A DNA stretch of 64,000 nucleotides from Verrucomicrobiales bacterium. GTDB lineage: Bacteria > Verrucomicrobiota > Verrucomicrobiia > Limisphaerales > CANJXF01. Below the pieces are notes generated by a model that did no database searches, was not told where the DNA came from, and saw only the letters and a program-made list of their open reading frames with translations. Made by a program: the position numbers and the translations under genes. The stretch lies in the NCBI GenBank assembly GCA_947478865.1, contig CANJXF010000006.1, positions 46,647-110,646 on the forward strand. The letters are read 5' to 3'. Positions within the stretch are counted from its first letter, which is position 1, and the number at the start of each line of letters is the position of its first letter. Below, one piece after another: positions 10,901-20,649 of the stretch.

Positions 10901-10954
10901 CCGCAAGAAGGCGCACTCACGCCCGCAAAACGCGCGACGCTGACTGCAAAATGA
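7916..10954 (+). CDS. PVC-type heme-binding CxxCH protein / membrane-bound dehydrogenase-type propeller with HEAT repeats and C-terminal cytochrome c
   Basis: [51 protein letters not shown]; C-terminal [25 protein letters not shown]. Confidence 0.93.
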   Translation: [1012 protein letters not shown]

Positions 10955-10988
10955 TCAGCCTTCACCCGCACCACGGCTGATTCACAAA

Positions 10989-12110
10989 ATGCGCGAGCGT
11001 TTGGCTATGCTGGATTCAGAGAGAGCAAAGCCGATCGCGCCGGCAAGATTCACGGCAGTCGATGCGCTGCGCGGATTCGATATGTTCTGGATTGTCGGCG
11101 GCGATGTTTTGATTCGCGCGCTCCCGAAACTCCATGACTCACCGTTGACCCGCGGACTGGCCGAGCAAATGGAGCATTGCGACTGGGCGGGGTTCCATTT
11201 TTACGACCTGATCTTTCCGCTGTTCGTTTTCATTGTCGGCGTGGCGATTCCATTTTCGATTCCAAAAATCATTGAGCGCGACGGGAAACCGGCGGCGATC
11301 AAACGAATCGCCTTTCGCTCTGTCATTTTATTTCTGCTCGGCATTTTTTATATGGGCGGCATGGCGAACGGTTTTAAGAATGTCTATCTCGCGGGCGTTT
11401 TGCACCGCATCGCCGTCGCTTACTTTTTTGCGGCACTACTTTTCTGCCTCTTCAAACCGCGGATGTTGATTGCGATCACCATTCTGTTTCTTCTTGGCTA
11501 CTGGGCGTTGCTGACATTTGTGCCGGTTCCCGGAATCGGTGCGGCTTCCTACGAACAAGGCAAAAATCTTGCGTTCTGGATTGACCAGAATTTTCTGCCA
11601 GGCCGGAAATTTGAAGGAACCTTGCTGAGCACGTTGCCCGCCGTGGCGAATTGTTTGCTCGGAATTTTCGCCGGGCTGCTTTTAAAAACCACAGATCTTT
11701 CCGAACGGCAGAAAGTGGGCTGGCTGCTCGGCGGCGGGTTGGCCAGCCTGATCCTTGGTTTAATCTGGGCGCAACATTTTCCAATCATTAAGCTGCTGTG
11801 GACTTCCTCTTACGTGCTGGTCGCGTGCGGCATCAGCGCCATTCTGCTCGGCGCGTTTCATCAAATCATCGACGTCTGGAGATTTCAAAAATGGGCGCAG
11901 CCGTTTGTCTGGATTGGCATGAACGCGATCACGATTTATCTCGTTTCAGCCATCGTCGGCTTCCAGAAACTCGCGGGACGATTCGTGGGCGGGGACATCG
12001 CCCACGCACTCGGATCGTCCGCTGATTTCGTAAAATCGATCGTCGCCCTGGCCTTGGTTTTTTGGTTTGTGTTTTTTCTGCATCGAAGAAAACTTTTTCT
12101 GCGTCTTTAG
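10989..12110 (+). CDS. heparan-alpha-glucosaminide N-acetyltransferase-like (DUF5009/acyltransferase 3-related) membrane protein
   Basis: RFTAVDALRGFDMFWIVGGD...HCDWAGFHFYDLIFPLFVFIVGVAIPFS; multiple TM helices. Confidence 0.85.
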   Translation: MRERLAMLDSERAKPIAPARFTAVDALRGFDMFWIVGGDVLIRALPKLHDSPLTRGLAEQMEHCDWAGFHFYDLIFPLFVFIVGVAIPFSIPKIIERDGKPAAIKRIAFRSVILFLLGIFYMGGMANGFKNVYLAGVLHRIAVAYFFAALLFCLFKPRMLIAITILFLLGYWALLTFVPVPGIGAASYEQGKNLAFWIDQNFLPGRKFEGTLLSTLPAVANCLLGIFAGLLLKTTDLSERQKVGWLLGGGLASLILGLIWAQHFPIIKLLWTSSYVLVACGISAILLGAFHQIIDVWRFQKWAQPFVWIGMNAITIYLVSAIVGFQKLAGRFVGGDIAHALGSSADFVKSIVALALVFWFVFFLHRRKLFLRL

Positions 12111-12188
12111 GAAAAATGCTTTTGTGGACCGGGTTTGACATTCCCATCCAGTGGGCAGATATCTAAATTGTCACCTCCAAGTCTTTTT

Positions 12189-12578
12189 ATGAATGTCGAG
12201 CTAACCGATTTTGTCACGGTGTTTAGAACGGGACAACTCGTTCAAATGGATTGGGCATCCAATGCGCTGCAAGAGGCCGGGATTCCCTTTCAACGGCGCG
12301 AGGAAATATCGGGCGGACTCTGGCTAGCCATGCCAACGGCGCCAATGACAGGGCCGGGAACCTGGTGGGCGGTTATCGTGCCGAAATCCCATCTCACGGA
12401 AGCGAAAGAAGTTCTGTCGGGCCTCCCGTTCGAGCAGAGCACGACGCCGGATGTCTGGGATTTTCAGCCGAAGCCGGGGGTGAAATTAGGCTGGCAAATT
12501 TATTCAGGAATCCTCCTGGCAGCCATAGGGATTGGCGCCGTCATTTGGGCTCTCAATGTTTTCAAGCTGTTGCGCTAA
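12189..12578 (+). CDS. DUF2007-like protein with C-terminal TM helix
   Basis: FVTVFRTGQLVQMDWASNALQEAGIPFQ...VIVPKSHLTEAKEVLSGL. ATG at 12189 preferred over 12135. Confidence 0.6.
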   Translation: MNVELTDFVTVFRTGQLVQMDWASNALQEAGIPFQRREEISGGLWLAMPTAPMTGPGTWWAVIVPKSHLTEAKEVLSGLPFEQSTTPDVWDFQPKPGVKLGWQIYSGILLAAIGIGAVIWALNVFKLLR

Positions 12579-12681
12579 TCGACTTTCGCTTCCTGCGAGA
12601 TTTGCGCTCTGCCTGAATTCGATCGTGCACAATAATTCTTCCAGACTTGCCAGATATCTCTCAGCCAGCTAACACCGTTCC

Positions 12682-13590
12682 ATGAAAATTGCCTCGATGA
12701 GCCGCCGGAAATTTTTACAGACGAGCGCAGTCGCGACGGCTGCAACCGCCTCCGGAATTTTCCCTGCGATTGCTCAACCTAAAAAGATGAATTGGCCGAT
12801 CGGCTGTCTCAACCGGCCATGGTTTAGCGACGCGAAAGGCTCGAACCTTGACGTCGCTCTGGATTCGATCCAAGCGGCGGGCTACAAGCTCGCTGGATTG
12901 CTCACCCGCACAAAAACCGAGCCGCTCATCGGCTCGGATGCAACGCCGGAATATCTGGCGGAGTTGAAAAAGAAAATCGCCGAGCGTGGGCTCAAAGCGA
13001 ACATGGGCGCGCTTCGCACGAATAATGATTTGCCGCTTCCCGAGCAAATTAAGGATTTACGCAAACAAATCGACAACGGGAAAACCGTTGGCGTGGAATT
13101 CCTTCTCACGTTCGGCGTGGATAAGGCAGAGCATTACGAAAATTATTACAAGCTCATCGCCGACGGCGCGGCTTATGCGCAAGAGCACGATCTCAAGCTA
13201 GTGCTGAAACCGCATGGCGGCGGCAGCGGCGCATCTGAGGAAATTCTTCGCTGCATGGAAAAAGTGAAACATCCCAACCTCAAAGTCTGGTACGACGCGG
13301 GCAATATCATTTTTTACACAGGCAAAAATCCGGTGGAACAATTGAAACCGATTGCACAACACGTAACGGGCTTTTGCGCCAAGGATTGCGACAAGCAAAA
13401 GGGAACGGTGATGAGGAATTTCGGCACGGGCAAAGTCGATTTCCGCGCGGTATTTACCGAACTGAAGAAAGCAGGCTTCAACGGGCCGGTGATGGTCGAA
13501 TGTTGCGAACTGGGCGGCACGGCGGCAATCATCGCCGCGAACGCGAAGAAAAATCGCGAGTTTCTGGAGCAGCTTTTCGCTTCCCTCTGA
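12682..13590 (+). CDS. sugar phosphate isomerase/epimerase (xylose isomerase-like TIM barrel) with Tat-like signal
   Basis: SRRKFLQTSAVATAATASG twin-arginine leader; KLVLKPHGGG...WYDAGNI...GPVMVECCELGG. Confidence 0.85.
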   Translation: MKIASMSRRKFLQTSAVATAATASGIFPAIAQPKKMNWPIGCLNRPWFSDAKGSNLDVALDSIQAAGYKLAGLLTRTKTEPLIGSDATPEYLAELKKKIAERGLKANMGALRTNNDLPLPEQIKDLRKQIDNGKTVGVEFLLTFGVDKAEHYENYYKLIADGAAYAQEHDLKLVLKPHGGGSGASEEILRCMEKVKHPNLKVWYDAGNIIFYTGKNPVEQLKPIAQHVTGFCAKDCDKQKGTVMRNFGTGKVDFRAVFTELKKAGFNGPVMVECCELGGTAAIIAANAKKNREFLEQLFASL

Positions 13591-13629
13591 GTCGATGCGC
13601 GGTCGAACCACATCGATTGAGAATTTTTT

Positions 13630-14970
13630 CTAGCCTTTGCCGGGAAGAATGGCGGGCTTCGCATCCAGAATAATTTCCAAACCTTCGCGAGCGGCTTCGA
13701 CGATCAAGTCGCTGCCTTTGGCGGCGACTTGCCCGCGGGCACTAGCCACAAGACGGGATATTTTTTCGTCATTGTGATCGGGGTCATGGTGGAAAAGAAA
13801 AAGGCGTTTCACTTTGGCATCGATTGCGAACGCAACGGAATCATCCACGCAATTGTGGCCCCAACCAATATGGGTATTGTATTCGGCTGCGTCGTATTGC
13901 GCATCCATAATCAAGACATCGGCACCCTCCGCGAACAGCGCCAAGCGCTCATCTTGCAAGCGAGCGAACCTCTCCTCCTCATCGGAGATGCGCTCGGCTT
14001 TTCCCGAACGCATTCGTTGAAAAAGTTCGAAATCGGTCATGTAGCAGATCGACCCCTCTGATGTAAAAATCCGGTAGCCGGTGCAAATGCCGGGGTGATT
14101 CAAAAACACGGCTTGAACCCCGACCTGACCGATGTTGAAGCTGGAATCTTTGAGTTCCTGAATCGAGATATTGCCGGGCATCTCGCCCATGCTGACCGGG
14201 AAATAGGAACTCTCCATTTGCGATGAAAGAATGTTTTCCAGACCTTTTCGCGCACCTTCAAAACCAAGAATCTTGATTTGATTCTTTGGGTTGTAAGCAG
14301 GGCTAAAGAAAGGGAAGCCCTGAATATGATCCCAGTGCGTATGTGAAATGAGCAACGTGACGTTGACCGGAGTATCCTTAAATTCCTCGTTCAAGGCGAC
14401 ACCCAGCGGGCGAATACCGCTGCCGGCATCGAACACTATTATTTCACGATCCGCACGCACCTCGACGCACGACGTATTGCCCCCATAAAAAACCGTGTCC
14501 GGACCCGGAGTGGGAATGGAACCGCGCACGCCCCAGAACTTGAGCCGGGTTGGTGCGGTGGAAACATTGGAAGGGTCGGCTTTAACTGACACCTTGCCGC
14601 TGCCACTCCCAACCGCCAGATCGAGGAGAGCAACAAGATCATTGGGCCTAATTGGCTTTACCAGGTAGTCGTCCGCGCCGGATTCCAGCGCATTGAGCCG
14701 ATCGGTGGAATAAGCGCTTCCGGTCGTCACAAAGATTTTTATTTTGGGCAGGCGTTCCTTTTGAGCGCGCAACGAACGGCAAACCTGAAACCCGTTGCAG
14801 CGCGGCATGAGCAAATCACAAAGGACAACATCAGGCTGATGTTCCATGGCAAGCTGCAAACCGAGTTCGCCATCTTCTGCCTGCAAAACACGCCAACCGT
14901 TATCGATCAACCAATGCGATAGGGCTTCGCGAAATGACTTGTCGTCATCGATTAGCAACACGGTTTTCAC
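13630..14970 (-). CDS. response regulator receiver domain fused to MBL-fold metallohydrolase
   Basis: N-terminal LLIDDDKSFREAL...VVLCDLLMPRCNG...LVKPIRP receiver; C-terminal RLKFWGVRGSIPTPG...SHTHWDHIQGFPFF...HHDPDHNDE. Confidence 0.92.
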   Translation of the reverse strand: MKTVLLIDDDKSFREALSHWLIDNGWRVLQAEDGELGLQLAMEHQPDVVLCDLLMPRCNGFQVCRSLRAQKERLPKIKIFVTTGSAYSTDRLNALESGADDYLVKPIRPNDLVALLDLAVGSGSGKVSVKADPSNVSTAPTRLKFWGVRGSIPTPGPDTVFYGGNTSCVEVRADREIIVFDAGSGIRPLGVALNEEFKDTPVNVTLLISHTHWDHIQGFPFFSPAYNPKNQIKILGFEGARKGLENILSSQMESSYFPVSMGEMPGNISIQELKDSSFNIGQVGVQAVFLNHPGICTGYRIFTSEGSICYMTDFELFQRMRSGKAERISDEEERFARLQDERLALFAEGADVLIMDAQYDAAEYNTHIGWGHNCVDDSVAFAIDAKVKRLFLFHHDPDHNDEKISRLVASARGQVAAKGSDLIVEAAREGLEIILDAKPAILPGKG

Positions 14971-15148
14971 CTCGTTACAATTTCAGTTCCAAAGAAAAAA
15001 ACAAGCCGTTCGTCGGGACCAGTGAATTCAGCGATCCGCCAACCAGAATTATTTGCCGCAGAAAATAAGCCGCGCTCTCCGGCGATGTTGAGCGGCGAAA
15101 AATTTATTCTGCCTTTGCACCCTTAAAAACTCTGCGTAATTTTCCGCC

Positions 15149-15793
15149 ATGAAAATAAGTCGAGCCGCTTTCGGACTAATGGTTTTCGCCGTGCTGATGG
15201 CGGGCTGCAGCAGCGCTTATTATTCAACCATGGAAAAATTCGGCGTGCATAAACGTGACTTGTTAAAAAAGCGGGTCATCGCCGCGCGGGATGAACAAAA
15301 GGAAGCCGGGCAACAATTCAAGGACGCGTTGACCCGGTTGAAAGAGCTTTATGGATTCCAAGGTGGGGAACTCGAAAAAGTTTACGACGGGTTGAAACGT
15401 GATTTTGATAAATCAAGCGCCCGGGCAGAAGCGGTTCGCAAACGAGTCAGGGAGGTCGAAACCTTCGCCAGCGACCTTTTCGATGAATGGGAAAAAGAAC
15501 TCAAGCAACTCTCATCCGAAAGCTTGCGGAGCCGTGACCGGGAGCAACTTCGCGAGACGCGACGGCGTTATGAAACTTTGCACGAAGCGCTCAAGCGCGC
15601 AGAAAACAGCATGGAACCGGTGCTGACCCAGTTTCGCGATCAGGTTCTTTTCTTAAAACATAATCTGAATGCGCAGGCTCTGTCGTCCCTGCAAAAAGAG
15701 GCGCTGAATATTCAGGATGACATTTCGAAACTGCTCGCGGAAATGAATCAATCAATCCGGCAGGCGGATAACTTCATTAGGGCGCTTCCCTGA
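15149..15793 (+). CDS. DUF2959 family putative lipoprotein, coiled coil
   Basis: AGCSSAYYSTMEKFGVHKRDLLKKRV...; helical/coiled composition. Confidence 0.8.
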   Translation: MKISRAAFGLMVFAVLMAGCSSAYYSTMEKFGVHKRDLLKKRVIAARDEQKEAGQQFKDALTRLKELYGFQGGELEKVYDGLKRDFDKSSARAEAVRKRVREVETFASDLFDEWEKELKQLSSESLRSRDREQLRETRRRYETLHEALKRAENSMEPVLTQFRDQVLFLKHNLNAQALSSLQKEALNIQDDISKLLAEMNQSIRQADNFIRALP

Positions 15794-16511
15794 CCGGGCT
15801 GGATTGCGGGTTTTCGTTCGTGTTTTTTGGGGTGAAGCTGATTAACGCAGCAGAAGCGGCGTCGATTTCGGCCAGCTTTTTACTTTTGCCTTTGCCTCGG
15901 CCCAACTCGATGCCGCCATGCCGCACCACGCATTCAAAATCGCGGTCGTGTTCAGGGCCTCGCACCGAGATCGTTTCGTATTGCGGCGCTTCCAGTGAAT
16001 TTTTCTGAAGCAGCTCCTGCAAGGTACCCTTTGGATTTTCAAGGCTCGGAATCGCATTCAACTCGCCAAACGCATCCGCAAACGAGCGCAGGACAAATTC
16101 CGTCGCGGCATCAAATCCGCCGTCGAGAAAAATGGCGCCAATCACCGCCTCGAAGGCATCAGCCATGGCAGAAGTTCGCCCTCGGCCCTGGTTTGCTTTC
16201 TCACCCCGGCTAAAAATTAAATGCTGATCTAAACCAAGCCGCCTCGCCTGCTGGGCCAATGTGCGGCCGTTGACCAACTGCGCGCGAGCAGCGGAAAGAG
16301 GGCCTTCCTGATATCGCGGAAATCTCAGGTAAAGCTCGCGCGTGAGAACAAGCCCAAGAACGGAATCGCCCAAAAATTCAAGGCGCTGGTTGGTTTGCAC
16401 CTCTGCCCCCAGTTCGTGGGTGACAGACGGATGAGTCAGGGCGAGCCGCAGCAACTCCGCATCCTTAAACGTGTAGCCGAGCTGCGCCTGGAGTTGGTCA
16501 AAGTCAGCCAC
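15777..16511 (-). CDS. rnc: ribonuclease III
   Basis: QRLEFLGDSVLGLVL signature; ADAFEAVIGAIFLDGG; C-terminal dsRBD NPKGTLQELLQK...IELGRGKGKSKKLAEIDAA. GTG (16511) or TTG (16520) start likely. Confidence 0.93.
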   Translation of the reverse strand: MADFDQLQAQLGYTFKDAELLRLALTHPSVTHELGAEVQTNQRLEFLGDSVLGLVLTRELYLRFPRYQEGPLSAARAQLVNGRTLAQQARRLGLDQHLIFSRGEKANQGRGRTSAMADAFEAVIGAIFLDGGFDAATEFVLRSFADAFGELNAIPSLENPKGTLQELLQKNSLEAPQYETISVRGPEHDRDFECVVRHGGIELGRGKGKSKKLAEIDAASAALISFTPKNTNENPQSSPVREAP

Positions 16512-16521
16512 AGTCCACAAA

Positions 16522-17151
16522 TTATTGCACGATGGCGGAGGGCAGAACGGTTTCGACCAGCTCAACGTTTTCGACGGGAGCCGATTCGGAAACAACCACT
16601 TCCTCTGCGACCGGCGCAGGAGGATTTTCTGCCGCAGGAGGATTCAATCCATGCTCCAGCAGGTAAGCAACATCACGTTGTACTTGTTCGAGCTGGTTCA
16701 ACTGGAGATTCGGGTCGGTGATGGTGAAGAAGTCCCCAGTCTTGGGTTGCTCGTAAATGAAGATGCGCGCTCCGTCTCGCTTGAGTTGCTCTTTGATTTT
16801 TAGCAGGCGTTTCCGTTCGAGCATCACTGCGAGAATGTAACACACGGCGCCATACTTCGGATCATTCAATTCCATTAGCTTGCGCAAGAGCAGTTCGGCA
16901 TTTCCCTTCTCAATGGCTTCAGGAGGAGCAGCGGGGGGCGCCTCATAAACGCCGTGCCAGCGTGAAATGACATCCTTTTTATCGGTGCCACCCTCAGAAA
17001 ACTGAGATTTCCAGCAGGGATCGCAAACATCGAGGCGGCGCAGCTGTTCTTTTTCGTCAAAAAGCAAGGTGTGATAAACCTGCTTATCGGCAAAATGTTT
17101 CTCGCAGCTCTGGCAGGCGTGGGCGCGGGATTGGATGTTCCATTCGTTCAT
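16522..17151 (-). CDS. conserved hypothetical protein with two CxxC motifs
   Basis: ATG at 17151: MNEWNIQSRAHACQSCEKHFADKQVYHTLLFDEKEQLRRLDVCDPCWKSQF. Immediately upstream of rnc. Confidence 0.75.
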   Translation of the reverse strand: MNEWNIQSRAHACQSCEKHFADKQVYHTLLFDEKEQLRRLDVCDPCWKSQFSEGGTDKKDVISRWHGVYEAPPAAPPEAIEKGNAELLLRKLMELNDPKYGAVCYILAVMLERKRLLKIKEQLKRDGARIFIYEQPKTGDFFTITDPNLQLNQLEQVQRDVAYLLEHGLNPPAAENPPAPVAEEVVVSESAPVENVELVETVLPSAIVQ

Positions 17152-17454
17152 GTTTATCACGGAGATGATTGTTTTTAAGGGGGTTGAAAACAAGTTCAAG
17201 TTTTGGCAATAATCCGACTGCGCCCCGGCAAAGGGACGTTCTATCCGGACAAAGGGCCAGTGGCTGTGCATTCGCCGCTTCCTGGCGAATTTCCAAGCAA
17301 AAGGGCCCAAAAACGACAGCGATTGGAAATAAAACAATTTTTTTGTGAATTTTGCTGGCGCATCTTCGTCTTTTCGTCGATAAGCGCTGCGGCATTTCGT
17401 CAAATCGAAGCAGCGAAACCGGATTGTAAACCGCACACGCTGCAAAATCCTGAA

Positions 17455-17479
17455 AAAACCGGTTAAAAACGGTTTTTTT
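17455..17479. terminator. short hairpin with U/A tracts, possible bidirectional terminator
   Basis: aaaaaaccggttaaaaacggttttttt: AACCG/CGGTT stem with T-tract in the long rpoD upstream gap. Confidence 0.35.
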
Positions 17480-17694
17480 GCCTCGATGAGAGGCCTAGTG
17501 GAAAAGATTAACTGAAAATTTGTGCAAAAGCGGAATTGATGTATGGTGTGACGCGTCATTCTTCTGAGATTGCGGTTTTCGATAGCTCAGCATGGAGCGA
17601 GCATGGGTTCCCAGAGAAAATTGGTTGGCGAAGAAGCCACCCTTAAACAAGGGTCGCTCATCTTGATTTAGTAGCGACGGAAAAGATATAAAAT

Positions 17695-19458
17695 ATGTTG
17701 AAACGGACGGCTCAAAAGTCATCGGCTCGGTCGAGCGCCAAAGCATCTGCTCGCGCAGAAGCGGCCTCGCCAAAAACACAACCTCCAGTTGATCTATCCG
17801 CAAATGGCGCGCGGTTGCATCCAGACGTTGACGTCGCAACCAAGCTCAAGGAACTCATCCATTTGGCGCACGAGCAAGGTTTTCTAACCTACGATGATAT
17901 CAACGACGCCTTGCCTGATGAATTAATTGCGGCCGACGACCTGGACGCAATCTACAGCAAGCTTCGCGAACGCGACATCGAGATCGTCGAAAGCGCGGAA
18001 GCCCGACGCACCAAACCGCAACCTGCTGCCGAGGCTGAAGAAGCCGAGGAAGAAACAGGGCGCCTGGATATTCTCGATGACCCGGTTCAGATGTACATGA
18101 ACCAAATGGGCAAAACCCCCCTGCTCAGCCGCGAGCAGGAAGTGGAAATTTGCAAGCGCATCGAAGCCGCCGAGGACGAAGCCCGGCGTTTGATGTTCCG
18201 ATTTGGCTTTACCGCCAAGGAACACATTACCCTTGCCGGCAAACTCCTTTCCGACCCGCCTCAGGAACGGTTTGATCGCGTCGTCGCCGATAAGAAGTTG
18301 GGCTTTCGCGAAAATCATTTAAAAGATCTCAAGAAGCTGATTAAAAAGGTTCGCACGCTCGATGCTCGTCTCGACGACAAATATGCGGAATGGGCCAAAG
18401 CCAATGCCAAGGGCAAAGGACAAAAGCTGGTAACCGAAATTGAAAAGCTCAGCGCAAAAATGGCGTTGATCTTCCCGGCCTTCCATTATCGACCGAAGTT
18501 TGTGGAAGATTTGACGTCAGTAGCTGGCAACATTCACGAACTCATTCACACGAGCCTGACGCATCTGACCGCGCTGCGAAAGCAGCGCAAGTGCGCAAGC
18601 CAACAGACGATGATCGCGGCTGAGGAGCTGAAGATTGCCAATCTGGAAAAACTGTTGCGCATGCCACACGAGGAATTCCTCCTGGCTTACACAAAATTGA
18701 AAAAGGCGGAGCAGGACGCGCAAAAAGCCAAGACCCATATGGCTGAAGCGAATTTGCGCCTCGTCGTTTCAGTGGCAAAAAAATACATGAACCGCGGTCA
18801 GTCGCTGCTCGATTTGATTCAGGAAGGCAACATCGGCCTGATGAAGGGCGTCGAGAAGTTTGAGTATCAACGCGGTTATAAGTTTTCCACTTACGCCATC
18901 TGGTGGATTCGTCAGGCGATCACTCGCTCCATTGCCGACCAGGCCCGCACCATTCGTATTCCGGTGCACATGATCGAAATCCTGAACAAGCTTTGGCGCA
19001 CGGAAAAACAACTCCTCCAAGAGTTCGGCCGCGAAGCCACGCCTGAAGAACTCGCGGACGAAATGCACATGTCCGCGCAGCGCATTCAGGCCCTGCTGAA
19101 AATGGCGCAGCAGCCGATTTCGTTGCAAACCCCCATTGGCGAAGAAGGCGACGTGAGCTTCGGCGATTTGATCGAAGACAAGTCCGCCGAAAATCCGTGG
19201 GAAACGACCAGCGCGCATTTGTTGAAAGAAAAATTGACCGATGTCCTAGCCACATTGACCGAACGCGAACGGCACATCGTCGAAATGCGTTTTGGTTTGG
19301 CTGATGGCAACGAACACACGCTTGAAGAAATCGGGCAGCAATACAAAGTGACTCGCGAACGTATTCGCCAAATCGAAGCCAAAGCGCTTCGTAAACTCCG
19401 TCACCCAACGCGTATCCGCCATTTACAGGGCTTCTTGCAAGCGCAGGAAGCAGCGTAA
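17695..19458 (+). CDS. rpoD: RNA polymerase primary sigma factor (sigma-70)
   Basis: [86 protein letters not shown]; region 4.2 [20 protein letters not shown]. Confidence 0.97.
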   Translation: MLKRTAQKSSARSSAKASARAEAASPKTQPPVDLSANGARLHPDVDVATKLKELIHLAHEQGFLTYDDINDALPDELIAADDLDAIYSKLRERDIEIVESAEARRTKPQPAAEAEEAEEETGRLDILDDPVQMYMNQMGKTPLLSREQEVEICKRIEAAEDEARRLMFRFGFTAKEHITLAGKLLSDPPQERFDRVVADKKLGFRENHLKDLKKLIKKVRTLDARLDDKYAEWAKANAKGKGQKLVTEIEKLSAKMALIFPAFHYRPKFVEDLTSVAGNIHELIHTSLTHLTALRKQRKCASQQTMIAAEELKIANLEKLLRMPHEEFLLAYTKLKKAEQDAQKAKTHMAEANLRLVVSVAKKYMNRGQSLLDLIQEGNIGLMKGVEKFEYQRGYKFSTYAIWWIRQAITRSIADQARTIRIPVHMIEILNKLWRTEKQLLQEFGREATPEELADEMHMSAQRIQALLKMAQQPISLQTPIGEEGDVSFGDLIEDKSAENPWETTSAHLLKEKLTDVLATLTERERHIVEMRFGLADGNEHTLEEIGQQYKVTRERIRQIEAKALRKLRHPTRIRHLQGFLQAQEAA

Positions 19459-19478
19459 TTTTTCTCCGAAACAATTCA

Positions 19479-19507
19479 GGCCGGACTGGAAACAGTCCGG
19501 CCTTTTT
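19479..19507 (+). terminator. rho-independent terminator after rpoD
   Basis: GGCCGGACTG-GAAA-CAGTCCGGCC-TTTTT; perfect 10-bp stem, GNRA tetraloop. Confidence 0.93.
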
Positions 19508-19530
19508 CATGTAAAATTTTCTGACGAATC

Positions 19531-20649
19531 CTACGCGTGCTTGGCGAAAAACTTTCCAACCAACTCGCAAACATAGTCAACCTGCTCATTGGTCAATTCA
19601 GGATACATCGGAAGGGGAAGGATTTTTTCAGAAATCTGCTCTGCCACGAGGAAGTCGCCACGTTGAAAATTCAGGTCTGCATAAACCTTCTGTAGGTGTA
19701 GCGCGAGCGGATAGTAAATCAGAACCGGCACACCGTTATCGCCTAGAAACCTTTGCAGCGCATCTCGTTGCTCGCTGAGCACCGCATAGACGTGAAAGAT
19801 GTGCGTGTTGCCCGGAGCCGCGACTGGAAGCTGCAACGGCAAAGTTGCAAATGCGTTTGTGTAACGTGCCGCAATTTCCGCACGGCGCGCGTTCCAACGA
19901 TTTAGATGCGGAAGTTTGACGCGCAAAATCGCCGCTTGGATTTCATCGAGGCGCGAATTGAAGCCGTGCAGGTCGTGGTAATAACGTTTCTCAATTCCAT
20001 GCACCCGCAGCATTCGCAATTTTTTTGCGAGCGACTCATCATTCGTCACCACCATTCCACCGTCGCCATCTGCACCGAGATTCTTGGTGGGATAAAAACT
20101 GAAGCATCCGAGACGGCCAAAACTGCCGACGCTTTGCTCGCTGTATTTCGCGCCAATCGCCTGCGCGCAATCTTCGATGATCGCGATGCCGCGCGAATCC
20201 GCGAGGGCGCGAATTTCATTGAGCGGCGCGGCTTGCCCAAAAAGGTGAACGGGAATAATCGCCTTCGTGCGCGGAGAAATCTTTTTTGCCACCTCATTCG
20301 GATCCAAACAAAACGTGCGCGGATCGATGTCAGCAAAAACAATCTTGGCGCCGACCTGATGGATTGATTCCGCCGGAGCGATGTAGGTAAACGGTGACGT
20401 GATGACCTCGTCCCCTGCTCCGATTTCCAGAGCACGCAACGCCAGCGTCAATGCGTCAGAGCCGGAATTTACCCCCACGCCGAATTTCGTTTCCGTGAAA
20501 GCGGCAACCTCTTTTTCGAATTCCGTAACGTTTGGTCCAAGAATGTAATGGCCACCGTTGAGAACCTTTTCGACAGCGTCAGAAATTTCGTTCTTCAGCG
20601 CGGCGTGTTGCGCAGCGAGATTCAAAAATGGAACGGTCATTGGTTTCAT
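19531..20649 (-). CDS. DegT/DnrJ/EryC1/StrS family aminotransferase
   Basis: VPFLNLAAQHAALKNEI...GVNSGSDALTLALRAL...IIEDCAQAIGAKY...FSFYPTKNLGADGDGG. Confidence 0.93.
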   Translation of the reverse strand: MKPMTVPFLNLAAQHAALKNEISDAVEKVLNGGHYILGPNVTEFEKEVAAFTETKFGVGVNSGSDALTLALRALEIGAGDEVITSPFTYIAPAESIHQVGAKIVFADIDPRTFCLDPNEVAKKISPRTKAIIPVHLFGQAAPLNEIRALADSRGIAIIEDCAQAIGAKYSEQSVGSFGRLGCFSFYPTKNLGADGDGGMVVTNDESLAKKLRMLRVHGIEKRYYHDLHGFNSRLDEIQAAILRVKLPHLNRWNARRAEIAARYTNAFATLPLQLPVAAPGNTHIFHVYAVLSEQRDALQRFLGDNGVPVLIYYPLALHLQKVYADLNFQRGDFLVAEQISEKILPLPMYPELTNEQVDYVCELVGKFFAKHA

